DNA of 64,000 bases from Lantana camara. Lineage: Eukaryota > Streptophyta > Magnoliopsida > Lamiales > Verbenaceae. The notes below the pieces were generated by a model that was not told the DNA's origin, did no database searches, and saw nothing but the letters and a program-made list of their open reading frames with translations. The position numbers were made by a program, and so were the translations under genes. Positions within the stretch are counted from its first letter, which is position 1. Each line of letters starts with the position of its first letter. The DNA lies in NCBI GenBank assembly GCA_037501455.1, contig CM074857.1, positions 31,578,001 through 31,642,000 of the forward strand, written 5' to 3'. Below, one piece after another: positions 32,730 through 44,120 of this stretch.

Positions 32730-33704
32730 GATATGTATTAATTTGTGAATATATATACTAGATTTTATCAATCAATATTTATTAATGACTTAATGTTATA
32801 TTGCTTTTGAAAGAAGTTGGATAAATAAACAAAAACCAAACTGGATAAAATAACACACATCTTAGGCCGCATTTACTTTTAATGTTGTACCCTGCAATAT
32901 GTTGTGATAATGCATGTTTGCTAGCGTAATTAATCTCTTGGTTACTTCTTATTTGCACATCATGTTAATGTAATTTTATTATTTACTTTATAGGGTACTT
33001 AATATGTATTTTACTATTATACCCTGCAATAATTATACAAGTTCCCAGTTCCTTTTACACTTTCAATGGCGGCTCACAGTTTTCGTCTTCATCTGTGCAA
33101 AATCTGAACTAGAGTTCCTCTCTCTCTGTTCCTCCTCTTTTTCCCTTCTCTCTCTTACACACACTCGCACAATAACAAATGGCAACAGAGCAACCGCTAG
33201 ATGCCCAAATCTCCACCGACAACCACTAACTCCGCCGCCTCACCCAACCCACCTGCCACCAGCAACCCCCCAAATGGCAGCGGCGCCGGAGTGCGCACCT
33301 TCGTGAGATTGGAGCGACCCAAATGACAATTTTCAAGAGTTTGAATCTGAGTTGTCATAGAGTATTTTTTTTAAAGCACAACAATAAATCTCCATGAATT
33401 CTGTACAAAAAGATTAGGTTTAATGGCTGATTCACCGTAAATAATATGAAAATATGAACATTATTGTAATTAGCCACCCATGTGATGAGGCGTGATAAAT
33501 GAAACACGCCAAATTTGCGTGTCATATATCACTCCCAACAACATGTCAATCATACGGGCTAACGCTTATACACCAGGCCCCAACACAAGAAAAATAAACA
33601 GCAGAAATTATATGTTTAGGACTCTAAATATGCAATGGCCCTAAAGGTAAACTCGCCCTTAGATTTGATGGGCCAGAGGCCCAAAAGTTAACCCTAACTC
33701 CTTA
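32284..33704. other. non-coding spacer
   Basis: AT-rich DNA between the hAT element and the Helitron. It holds a GACACGGCTCCGACACG-type repeat fragment near 32640-32695, a (TA)n run at 32698-32726, and a CT-rich stretch leading into a short GC-richer segment at 33060-33310 that looks like the 5' end of a plant gene (ATG at 33179, stop after 16 codons). No gene is supported. Confidence 0.6.
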
Positions 33705-33919
33705 TCTATACTATTATATTAAGCGACCCTCTTTGGTGTCATGGACTCTCATTTTTCTTTTCTTTTTTTAAATTTTTTAATAATCCACGTACTTTGACAA
33801 TTTTCTACTTAAACTTTGGGTACAGTTTTCTGCTTAAACTTTACGCAATTCTCAAATTCTTTTATTATTTATTTATATATATACTTTATTTATCTTTATT
33901 TTTTTCTCAATTTGATATT

Positions 33920-34714
33920 TGATCTGGCTCAAATCTGGTCGATCTGACGTGGTCGATCTGGCTGTCAGATATGGGTCAATCAGTCAAGAATTTGTTTGAG
34001 TGGGTTCTTTATCGACCTGAAAGCACTAGCAAACGTGAGCTCGAAACCAACTTGGGGGACTTGGGGTTTGACCCAAGGTTGGCACTCCGACGCTCAAGTC
34101 AGTAATGGGGCTCTTTAGAGAGAGAATAAATGCAATTGAATGCGTATTAAAGGCTTACCAACTACTGTTCAAAAGGCGAGTATTTATAGCCATGGCCAAA
34201 TGACACAGTAGTGTGTGTACTGTAGGTGTGCATTAATGGCGTTGCCAGTCGTCGATCTGGATGTCGGACGATGGAACCGGCTTGAGGCAGGTCGTTTGTA
34301 CCTTCTTTCCCCTTTGGGTAAAAGCAGGGACTGACGGTCATTAATGAGCCGTAGTACGCCTGTTCCAGGGAATGAAGAGGGTACACGTGTCCCGACAGGA
34401 GTGCTTTACAGTATTCGGGTGTCCGGTGACGTATGATATCGATCTGGAGATCGATATTGCCTTCCGTGATCCTTAATGCTGTGGGATCTGGAGAGGAGCT
34501 GATCGATCTGATGACCTGGGTGTTGAAATCGATCCACTGATCACGTTGATCAAGCGATGTGTAAATCGATCTAACGACCCCATGTGGATCTGACTTGGTA
34601 TCGATCTGATGATCTGCCCAGAAAGGTTGCTCCTGGTTTGTCCAGGTGGGCGAAAGGGTCCACGTGGCACCAACCGGGGGCGGCCACGTGGCCTTGTACT
34701 ATTATGCCATATCA
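33920..34714 (-). repeat. Gypsy-2 3' LTR
   Basis: 795 bp, TGATCTGG...CCATATCA on the plus strand. On the minus strand it carries TATA box CTATAAATAC at 34180-34189. Preceded on the minus strand by the polypurine tract at 34715-34730. Confidence 0.95.
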
Positions 34715-34946
34715 GAGGCCCCCCAAATTACCAGTGTGAAATATCACGGTGGTAATTTTATCGATCTAGCAGGTGGTAAGGAAACCGTTGCGGCCCTTGG
34801 GACCGAATCGCCGCCGTAATCATTAGGCGTGACTTTTGGGCGAGATCGGTCTGACAGCATTTAATGCGACGCGACCTTCCATAGGATAGGCGCGTGCAGG
34901 GTAATTATGGCGTCGTTTCGTATTTCGAGACGTTACTTTTCAACCC

Positions 34947-34956
34947 CTATAAATAG
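34947..34956 (+). promoter_or_regulatory. TATA box of the Gypsy-2 antisense gene
   Basis: CTATAAATAG lies 147 bases before the ATG at 35095, with no other promoter candidate between. The equivalent box in Gypsy-1 (18526-18537, other strand) has the same spacing to its ATG, so position and sequence are conserved between two diverged families. Confidence 0.65.
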
Positions 34957-35094
34957 AGGTTCACCCCTCCTGCCTCATTTCACCGCTCTCATATTCTAAG
35001 ATTTCGAACTGATCCTGCCTTCATCAGCTCGTTAACGGCCGTAGCTTCGAACTCCGCTTTTCAAAGGTAAAATATTTTCCCTTATCAATCTTTC

Positions 35095-37740
35095 ATGGCT
35101 CAAGAACAGGTAGCGTTCACACCTTCGCCGGAACGGGGCGACGATCTCTTGGTCCCTCTGCCCAATGAGAATCTTGAGTCTGTGTCGGGGTCGGATCAAC
35201 GTGAAGAGTTGGGTGGAGCGACCACGGCAAATAGAGGGGGGGCCGCCTCGATCTCGAGAGCGGGGCGGCCCCTAGGGCTTTTAGACGAGCCCGATGAGGA
35301 AATTGAGGATGAAACTCAGATCGAAGGGGGACAGGTCGGGAGCGAAGGACCGGGGATACGTATCGTGAATCCTCCGGTTCGACCTCCGCACGTGTACCGT
35401 ACACTCTCGCATGTTTCGGAGAGACTATCCAAGATAACCCCTCAGGAATTTGCGGAGGTCGCCAGGCTATTGGGGTTGGGACCCCAATACACAGTTCGCA
35501 TGCCGGAGGAGGGGGAGACAGTCGAGAGACCGAGGGGGTTGAGATCGATGGGAATGTACTATGCCTCCGTTAAGTATGGATTTAGGCTTCCTCTTCCTCA
35601 GGTCATCACTGATTTCCTAGTCCGATACAACCTGTGTCCTTCCCAGTTAACTCCGAACTCTTTCTCGCTAATGCACTGTATGATCATTACGATGAAGTGC
35701 CTCGGGTTCGAGCCGGAGGTCTGGGACTTTGGGGAGTTCTTCACACTGAATAGTGCCACCAAGTCGGGAGTAGGATATTTTAACCTCCAGTCGAAACCGA
35801 ACCGGAAGATCGTATCGATCCCGTCTACATCACATGGGATCGCTTGGAAGTCCAAATTCTTCTTCATCGATCTGCCCGTCGTGCCTCGCTTCCGTATTAC
35901 TTGGGGGGACAACGGCCCTCGGCGGCTCGTGACCAAGTCGTCGACCTGGCTCCATAACCACTTTGAACTGATAACCAACCTTGGGCTCCTAGACCATACC
36001 AACCTGTCGAGGACGGGGAATCTGGTCGAAGCGGGCATTATACTTGGGACCCGGAGAAAGAACTTTCGCTTCGGTATGCTCTTACTTCGACCAGACCCCT
36101 ACTCGCTCAGGGTCTAAAATTATTTAGTTCCAAGTTTTTCCCTTCCTCTTTTTTGTTCGATCTGACTCCTTTCGTTCCGCAGATCTTCGTCCATTGATCA
36201 TGTCTCGAGCTGCTAGGATGAGGGCGATGAACCAAAGGAATGCCACGCCCGACGAGCTGCGACCCATGGCGGACGCCGCTCGAGTTATCATTAATGCCCT
36301 CCCTGAGGCCCAGCGAGCTCAGCAGGAAAGGTGCTCGAAGGAGCTGCACGATCTGGATGCCGATCTGACGGAACAGGTCGAAGAAGGTCCCCTTCGTGGG
36401 CAGGAGCTTGAGGGACAAGCCGGGTCATCAGCGCAGCCGGCTGGTCAGGTCGGGGGTGACGTCGAGCAAGTAATAAACCTAGATCACCTCCCTTTATATT
36501 TTGATGAAGATTTTAATCCTCAACTCGAGTTTGTTCAGGCGAGGCATGGGGTAGGCAAGAGGCCCTTTAGAGAACTGGTCCACGAACTGCAGGACTCCGA
36601 GGAATCTGACGAGGAGGCCCAGCTCTTGAACTTTCCCAAGACCCCCCTTCCACAATGGCCTGCAGGCCTTGAGCTCGAGAAGGAAGATGGTATCAAACGA
36701 GCCTTGGCGTTCGGAAAGGCTGACCCCGAACTGCTAGCTGCCCTTTTCAACTCCGCATGCATAGTCGATGAGCAGAAGAGGCTCTTTCAGAGGTCGGCGA
36801 GGCAGAAGAGGTATCAGGCTGCCAGAGGTCTTTTCGGTGTAAGTTGGGGGTTTTTGCTTTTTGCTTTTTTTTTTTTTTTTGAACTGTTTGAGATCGGACT
36901 TAATCGATCTGATCGCTTGCTCAGGACGTTCTCCCTGTCCTCATCAATTCGATCCACGAGGCGGAGGTCTTCAAGGCTGGCAAGGAAAAATACAAGGAAA
37001 AATACCAGCTGATGAAGGGCCGTCTCGCCTCAGCAAGCCCGGAGAAGGTGGAGCAGCTCGAGCGGGAGCTCCGGGAAGCTCGCGAGGAGAAGAGGAAGAG
37101 GGTCGAGGAGAAGCTGACTCTGGAAGCCCAGTGGGCGAGCTCGCAGGAGGCCCTGAAGGAAGCGGAGAAGGCTCATGCGAACGAGCTGGCCCAGATGAAG
37201 GAGGAATTCGCCAAGGAGCTCGAGACTGCTAGAGCTGCCTCGAAGGAGGAAGGGCGGAATGAGATCTTCCATCTGGCCCAGGTGAAGATCGTCAAAGCGG
37301 CAGAAGAAATGAAGAAGTGCAAGTTGGAGATCGAACGGTATGCTGTTCGCGAGTTCATGGAGGGCCCCGGTTTCGAGGAGGCGAGCCTGATCGTGGGTCA
37401 GAACGACCTGGCGGAGGGGTTCCAAATCGCCGTGAACCAGCTCAAAGCCCAAGACGCCATCGTCCCCAACTTCAATTTTGACTCGATCGGCCCACTGCTT
37501 CCCGATCCTTACGCTCCTGACCTTCCTGAGGAAGAAGAGCCGATCCAAATCGATTGGGCGACCTTCAAATACGGTCACGCCGTTGAGATCGCTCAGGCCA
37601 AGAAAGAGAAACGTCGGGTAGAGTGCGAGCTCCCTCCGCCGGTTCACATCGAAAGCTTCCTTCCCACCATCAGGGAGCTCGAGCGGTCACTTCGCCGAAC
37701 TGCCCCAGAATCCCCTTCCGAGCCCGTCGAGATCGATTAA
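35095..37740 (+). CDS. intact three-exon antisense gene of Gypsy-2 (Tat extra protein, 816 aa)
   Basis: Exon 1 35095-36073 (phase 1), intron 36074-36182 (GTATGC...CCGCAG), exon 2 36183-36838, intron 36839-36924 (GTAAGT...CTCAG), exon 3 36925-37740. Spliced length is 2451 nt with no stop before the final TAA. Exon 1 encodes an acidic N-terminus and the plant 'putative gypsy-type transposon' domain (residues about 100-320: VYRTLSHV, YYASVKYGFRLPLP, GIAWKSKFFFIDLP). Exon 2 holds VINLDHLPLYFDEDF. Exon 3 forms a long Glu/Lys/Ala coiled coil, then YAVREFMEG and an acidic C-terminus. The function is unknown. Junctions are inferred from frame, GT-AG rules and agreement with Gypsy-1, not from transcripts. 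Confidence 0.8.
36074..36182 (+). other. intron 1 of the antisense gene
   Basis: 109 bp, donor TTCG|GTATGC, pyrimidine-rich end TTTCGTTCCGCAG. The homologous point in Gypsy-1 carries donor TTTG|GTGAGC. Splicing here joins phase-1 exons in frame, whereas reading through gives a stop at 36115. Confidence 0.65.
36839..36924 (+). other. intron 2 of the antisense gene
   Basis: 86 bp, donor GGT|GTAAGT close to consensus, acceptor TTGCTCAG|GAC. It contains a long T run near 36867-36880. In Gypsy-1 the matching acceptor is AACAG|GATATT. Phase 0 on both sides. Confidence 0.75.
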
Positions 37741-38034
37741 ATTCTCCCCTTGTAGCCAACTGTTTAGACCTCCCAGCCGGGTTGTGGCTGTGTGAATACT
37801 TGTTTTTAATTTTGTTTTTGAACATTTGCCCATCGAGCCACGTCGCGTGGTGAGCTCGATGCGCTAGGTAAGATCGATCTTTCCTAATTTTCAGATCGAT
37901 TTTTGCATGAATGAACTATGTTTCTCATACTTGTCTTTTTTTTTTTTTTTTTTTTTTTCCTTTTGCTTTTACAAGTTGAGCATTAATTCGATCTGGCATG
38001 CGCGTGGTTTATCGACCTAGGTTTCGCTTACCCC
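37741..38034 (+). other. 3' region of the antisense gene / deleted integrase region
   Basis: No coding sequence on either strand. Contains a T run of about 24 at 37936-37960. In Gypsy-1 the corresponding interval holds the C-terminal half of integrase and a 600-bp spacer, so this interval is shortened here. Confidence 0.6.
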
Positions 38035-41000
38035 TTAGCTTAGATCCTCTGGAAGAGTATAATCTGTCGTTTTGGGGACTGCTTCGGCCTCAACCCACTT
38101 TGAGAAGTACTCGACACATACTATGGCAAACTTTTTCTGTCTGGGTGCCAAGGGGAAGGGACCGATGATGTCGATCCCCCATTGGTCGAAGGGCCAGCAC
38201 ACATCGATCGGTATCATGGACGCAGGGTGTGTGTGGATTAGGTTGCCGTGTTTTTGGCACTTGGGGCATTTCCTAGAGTGGATCTTCGCATCCCACACCA
38301 TAGTCGGCCAAAAATACCCACTCCTTAAGATTTTTCGAGCTAAGGCTCGACCTCCGGAATGGTTTCCGCAACATCCCTCATGGACTTCTTCCAGGACATC
38401 TTGGGCTTGGCTAGGTCGTAGGCACCTTAGCGGGGGACCGGTGAAGGATTTTTTGAACAACCTGCCTTCATGATCCATCATATAGAGCAGAGATCGATAT
38501 TTTATTCTCCTGGCCTCAGTTCGATTTTGGGGCAAAAGCTCGTTTTTTAGGTAAGCGATTAGATCGTCCATCCAGCAAGGTTCCGGCGGATCGATGGTGG
38601 CGATCTCGACCTTTCCTTCATCGATCGCACGGCCCCCCGAGACCATGAACGAGATGGTCGCATCCTTTGTTCCTTGGAATCCGTTAGCCAACTTTGAGAG
38701 GGCATCAGCTCGACCGTTCTCTTCGCGAGGGATCTGTTCGATTTTGAACTCTTTCAGCTTCGAGGCCAGCTCTTTCACCATTTTGAGATACGCTGCCATG
38801 GACTCTTCCCGAGCTTCGTACGTGCCGTTGACTTGGCCGGCGACGAGCTGGGAGTCAGTTACAACGGCTAACCTGTCGATCTGGTTCTTCGTGGCGTACC
38901 TTAGCCCTGCCACCAGTGCTTCGTACTCAGCTTCGTTGTTTGTCGCTTTAAAATCGAGCTTAATGGCGAAATCGAGCTGTAGTCCGTCTGAGTTTATAAG
39001 GGATATGCCCACTCCTCCTCCTTGAGAGGTCGACGAGCCATCCGTGTACATGGTCCAGCTAGGCGAGGTGCGGACGATCTCCATCGAGCTGGTGTTCTTT
39101 TCGACTAGAAAGTCAGCCAGAACTTGAGCTTGTTGGGCGGCCCTGGGTTGGTAGGTGATGTCATGCTGACTCAACTCGACCGCCCATTTCATCATTCGAC
39201 CCGACACATCGGGCTTGGATAACACCTGCCTAAGCGGATGATCTGTTAGGACAACTATGGGATGGGCCTGGAAGTACGGACGTAGCTTCCGGGCTGCGTG
39301 CGTGAGGGCGAACACGAATTTCTCGATCTCTAGGTAGTTCCGTTCCGCACCGTGCAGGATCTTGCTTAGGTAATAGATCGGGAGGTGTTTTCGATCTCGA
39401 ATGGCGACCAAGACCGAGCTGAATGTCTCGTTAGACAGGGATAGGTAGAGGTACAAGGTCTCTCCCTCATTTGGCTTGGCCAGCAATGGCGGAGAGGCCA
39501 GGTACTCTTTCAATTGATCTAACGCTCGGTCGCATTCTTCGTTCCACTCGAATTTTTTGAGGTTCCTCAAAACCTTGAAGAAAGGGAGGTTTCGTTCGGA
39601 CGATCGTGATATGAACCGGTTGAGTGAGATTATGCGACCCACTAGGGACTGTACCTGGTTGATGCATCGAGGTCGAGGGATGACCTGGATTGCTTTGATC
39701 TTCGTAGGATTTGCCTCGATGCCTCGTTGGCTCACCATGTACCCTAGAAACTTTCCTCCTTCGACCCCGAACGTGCACTTGTCGGGGTTGAGCTTCATAC
39801 CGTACTGCCGTAAGATCTCAAATGATTTGCGTAGGTGATCTAGGTGATGGTACGCCCAGCGACTCTTCACGATCATGTCGTCGACGTAGACCTCCATGGT
39901 CTTTCCGATCTCGTCTTTGAACATCAGGTTGACCAATCTTTGGTACGTAGCTCCCACGTTCTTTAGCCCGAAGGGCATGACCTTGAAGCAGTATATTCCC
40001 TTTACTACAATAAAGGTCGTGTGCTTTCGATCTTCGGGGGCCATAGAGATCTGGTAATACCCTTGAAAGGCATCCATCATGCTGAGCATCTCGCATCCAG
40101 CTGTCGAATCGACGAGCTGATCGATGCGGGGCAACGGATACGGGTCTTTCGGACATGCCTTGTTGAGGTCGGTGAAGTCGTTGCACATTCTCCATTTCCC
40201 GCCCGTTTTTTGCACGAGGACTACGTTGCACAACCAGTCAACGTATTGAGCTGGAGTAACGTATCCGGCGTCGAGGAGTTTATTGACCTCGGCCTCGATT
40301 ATATCATTCCTTGCCCGGCTTTGCGGTCTCAGCTTTTGTTTGATGGGCTTGACCGACGGATCGATCCCGAGCCGGTGGCAGATCACCTTCGGATCGACAC
40401 CAATCAGATCTTTGGCTGCCCAAGCGAAAATATCTGAGTTGTCCCTCAAGAATTCTATCATCATGACCTCATGTTGCGGATGCATATTCGCCCCGATCTT
40501 GGTGGTCTTATTGCTGTCTCCGGGGACTAGGGCAATTTCTTTTAGTTCTTCTGAGGGCTCGAGCCGCTCGTTGGCCTTTCTTTTCCGAGCGGCGGGGGAC
40601 CTCTCGGCCTCGATCTCCTTCGTGGGTAGCTCGATCTCTCCGTCAGCATAGGTCTGTAGGTCGAGACCTTCCTCCACCTCTTTCCCGGATGGCTTTTTTA
40701 GGACGATGGCGTAACAAGCCCAACTGTCCATGACATCGCAAGTCACCTCTCCGACCCCGTTCGGAGTGGGCATTTTCAGCTTTTGATGATACGTTGAGAT
40801 GATTGCTTTGAACTGAATGAGGCCAGGTCGACCGAAGATCATGTTATACGCTAGGGGCATATTGACGATGACGTACTCGACCTCCTGGGTCACCCTCTTG
40901 GGGGATGTTCCCATCGAGGTGAGGAGTCGGATGCGCCCCAACGGTATGACTTCTGATCCACCGAACCCGGAAAGTGGTGTTCGGATTGGATCGAGCTTTA

Positions 41001-43122
41001 GGTTATGCAACTTCATTTTTACAAGAGTCGAGTAAGGGATAATATTCGAGCTGCTTCCATTATCAACTAGGCATTTGGTTACATCATAGTTAGCCACGCC
41101 CAAGGTCACCACCATCGGACAGCTAGGCGTGTCGCCTTCCCGATGGGGGCCAGGGCGGCTATCACTCTCACTAAAGCTAACCTCCTGCCTTTCCCACTCT
41201 CTACCATGATCGATCTGGAAGACTTCTTCGTGCGGACCGTTGTACTCTCTAGCTGCTCGCCTAATGTTCCTCCTTCGAGCTGCATTTGAGTCACCGCCCT
41301 CGTGCCCCCCGGCTATCATATAGATCTTGCCGTGAGTAGGGGGATTGTCTTCAGCTCTCTCCAGCGGCTGCTTCCCAGATCGTTTTGGGGGAGATCTAGA
41401 TCTGGACCTGTTGCGGTCGCTCGACCTCCCCGCCTTTTCAGAGTATTGGTCGATGCGTCGAACAAAATCCTTCAGATGCCCCCCTTGGATGAGTCTTTCG
41501 ATCTCATCCCGGAGGGCGTTACATTCCGCGGTCGTGTGGCCCCATTGCTGATGGTACCCACAGTACTTTCCCGATTTCTCAGCCTTCGGGCCCTCTCAGA
41601 TGGGCTTTGGTTTCTTCAGAAGGCTTTGGTCCATGACCACGTAGATCTGGTCTAAGGACTTGGTCAAGGGGACGTAGTTTCGTCGGTCGACCTGGGTCGG
41701 TTGGTCGACTTTCCCCTTGACTTTCTTTTGCTCGCTCCCTTTCCGGTGTTGGGGCGAGCTGGACCCAATGACCTGCCTCTCAGATCGGGGCGGGGGTCCA
41801 TGCGCGAGGGCGATCTCCTCAACGCGCATGAAGCCGTGGGCGATATCTTGTATTTCCGTCAGGTTTTTGGGCCCAGCCCGGACGATCTCATCGGCCCAAA
41901 GGCGGTTACGAAGGGCTCGATGGACTACGGAAAGTAAAGTATCCATCGTCGGGTTCTCGACCCGAACCACCTCTCTCGAAAAGCGAGTCATGAAATCTCG
42001 CAAGGACTCGCCCTCCTTTTGGTAGATGCTGTTGAGATAGGAGGGTGGTAGCTTCTCCCCGGACATCGAGGAGAAGTACGCCGTGAATCGATCTACAAAT
42101 CGGTTGGAGGTCGATATGCACCGAGGCGGCAGACGGATGAACCAATCTTGCGCAGGGCCCGTCAGCGTGGTGACGAAGAGTTTGGCCCAGATCTGCTGCG
42201 GGTGGGAGTGTAGCAGCATCCGGTTCTCGAAGGTCGTTACGTGTTTTTCGGGATCGGTGGTCCCGTTGTACATGGGCAGGCCTGTCGGAATTCGATCTCC
42301 ATCACAGGTCGTGCGGAGAATATCTTCGCAGAAGGGGAAAGCTTCCTCCCTGTCGCTGCGGTAACGGAGAGGGCGTCGGTTCAGTCCCTCTCTGAGGTCG
42401 ACCTGCCTCTGGGTGACGTGGGAACCACGGTCACCCAGGCGGTCTTGGACCCGTCTCCGTGGTGGGTCTTCACCGTGGACTTGTTCTCTTCCGGCGCGAG
42501 CGGCAGCGATCCTGGCAGCTTCCTCCCTAGAGGATCGAGCTGGGATCCGATCTCGTAGATCGTCGAATTCTTCATTGTCCTCGTCGACCACGCGTTTGCC
42601 GCGGTGGTTACGGCTAGGATGGTCGGAGTCCCCGTGGCCCTCGTGGGGGACTTCTTTGCTCGCCGCGGGGGTTGGCGGTGGCGGAGCAAATTCTTGGACC
42701 TGCCCAGCTCTGACCTGAGGGCTGAGGCCCCAGATGATTTGGGCTGGTCGCCCATCTAGCGGCTGGAAGACATAGGGAACCGGGTTCCCATAGGCTTGGA
42801 TGGTTGGGGCCAACGTGTTACCCACCACGGGGCTAGGTATGGTGGTGGCTGGGCTGGCCCTTGGGAGCTCGGGGCGCCTGGGTTCGCGGCCCTCAGTTTG
42901 GGCACGCTCGACCTCGACCCGCCACTGGTCGAGAAAGCTATCAAGGTCCGCCTGGGTGACGGTGTATTTGGGAGTGGCCTCCAGCGGAGGCTGGGGAACG
43001 TTGGTGCTGGGACCGGCGGGTGGGACGATGGAGGTGTTGCCAAGCGGCGTGTTGTAGTCATGCCTGCCTTTGGCAACCTCCTCCATGTCCTCGTTGCGGT
43101 TGGTGTTCCTTGTGTTAACCAT
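38035..43122 (-). pseudogene. Gypsy-2 gag-pol, one internal stop and truncated integrase
   Basis: A single frame of 1696 codons from ATG 43122, interrupted only by TGA at 41596-41598, where Gypsy-1 has an Arg codon (CGA to TGA). Gag has the variant knuckle CGYHQQWGHTTAEC; protease CLVDNGSSSNI; RT YVDD near 39885; a first RNase H whose leading Asp position is not acidic (LYLYLSLSNE); a second, archaeal-like RNase H (YTDGSSTSQGGG, TDSQLVAG, RADALSKLA). Integrase keeps the HHCC finger and first catalytic Asp (WGIDIIGPF) but stops soon after WVEAEAVPKTT. The last codons come from a short inverted piece of integrase DNA. The second Asp, the Glu and the C-terminal domain are missing. Confidence 0.9.
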
Positions 43123-43181
43123 CGTGTTGGAAAAGAGGACGAAAGGGCTTTTATCTAGGTCGATGTGAAAAAGAGGGGCTT

Positions 43182-43197
43182 CCCACAGACGGCGCCA
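43182..43197 (-). other. Gypsy-2 primer-binding site
   Basis: On the minus strand TGGCGCCGTCTGTGGG, three bases inside the 5' LTR edge at 43201. Identical to the site in Gypsy-1. Confidence 0.8.
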
Positions 43198-43200
43198 AAC

Positions 43201-43995
43201 TGATCTGGCTCAAATCTGGTCGATCTGACGTGGTCGATTTGGCTGTCAGATATGGGTCAATCAGTCAAGAATTTGTTTGAGTGGGTTCTTTATCGACCTG
43301 AAAGCACTAGCAAACGTGAGCTCGAAACCAACTTGGGGGACTTGGGGTTTGACCCAAGGTTGGCACTCCGACGCTCAAGTCAGTAATGGGGCTCTTTAGA
43401 GAGAGAATAAATGCAATTGAATGCGTATTAAAGGCTTACCAACTACTGTTCAAAAGGCGAGTATTTATAGCCATGGCCAAATGACACAGTAGTGTGTGTA
43501 CTGTAGGTGTGCATTAATGGCGTTGCCAGTCGTCGATCTGGATGTCGGACGATGGAACCGGCTTGAGGCAGGTCGTTTGTACCTTCTTTCCCCTTTGGGT
43601 AAAAGCAGGGACTGACGGTCATTAATGAGCCGTAGTACGCCTGTTCCAGGGAATGAGGAGGGTACACGTGTCCCGACAGGAGTGCTTTACAGTATTCGGG
43701 TGTCCGGTGACGTATGATATCGATCTGGAGATCGATATTGCCTTCCGTGATCCTTAATGCTGTGGGATCTGGAGAGGAGCTGATCGATCTGATGACCTGG
43801 GTGTTGAAATCGATCCACTGATCACGTTGATCAAGCGATGTGTAAATCGATCTAACGACCCCATGTGGATCTGACTTGGTATCGATCTGATGATCTGCCC
43901 AGAAAGGTTGCTCCTGGTTTGTCCAGGTCGGCGAAAGGGTCCACGTGGCACCAACCGGGGGCGGCCACGTGGCCTTGTACTATTATGCCATATCA
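43201..43995 (-). repeat. Gypsy-2 5' LTR
   Basis: 795 bp. Differs from the 3' LTR at three noted positions (near 43240, 43659 and 43929). TATA box on the minus strand at 43461-43470. Confidence 0.95.
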
Positions 43996-44120
43996 ATATT
44001 ATTAAATTTATTGATTATAAAATTATAATTATATTAAAAATGATTATAAATTAAATAATAATATGAAAGTTTTAATTTAATAATTTTTTTGCACACACAT
44101 TGTGTGTGCAAAGTTACTAG

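Larger units (their letters stand above)
33920..43995 (-). mobile_element. Gypsy-2: young Tat-lineage LTR retrotransposon with antisense gene and truncated integrase
   Basis: Two 795-bp LTRs (33920-34714 and 43201-43995) with, by eye, three differences. Target duplication ATATT (33915-33919, 43996-44000) is perfect. gag-pol runs on the minus strand (43122 to 38035); a three-exon gene runs on the plus strand (35095-37740) between pol and the 3' LTR. Primer site and polypurine tract equal those of Gypsy-1, but the LTR body differs, so they are sister families. The integrase lacks its second half. Confidence 0.95.
33705..44120 (+). mobile_element. non-autonomous Helitron, split by Gypsy-2
   Basis: Starts TCTATACTATTATATTAA at 33705 after an A. 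Ends CTAG at 44117-44120 before a T, the expected A/T target. A 10-12 bp palindrome TGCACACACA-T-TGTGTGTGCA (44090-44110) lies about ten bases before CTAG, the standard Helitron terminal hairpin. Without Gypsy-2 it is about 335 bp of AT-rich non-coding sequence (33705-33919 plus 44001-44120). Confidence 0.7.

Noticed and set aside
33000..33310. 100-residue plus-strand frame and an ATG after a CT-rich leader, resembling the 5' end of a plant gene
   Set aside because: The ATG at 33179 stops after 16 codons, the longer frame has no recognisable domain, and no exon structure follows.
41717..42025. Plus-strand frames opposite Gypsy-2 gag (also 42083-42364, 42413-42718, 42796-43158)
   Set aside because: Shadows of the gag frame caused by GC-rich codons, with no promoter or domain.
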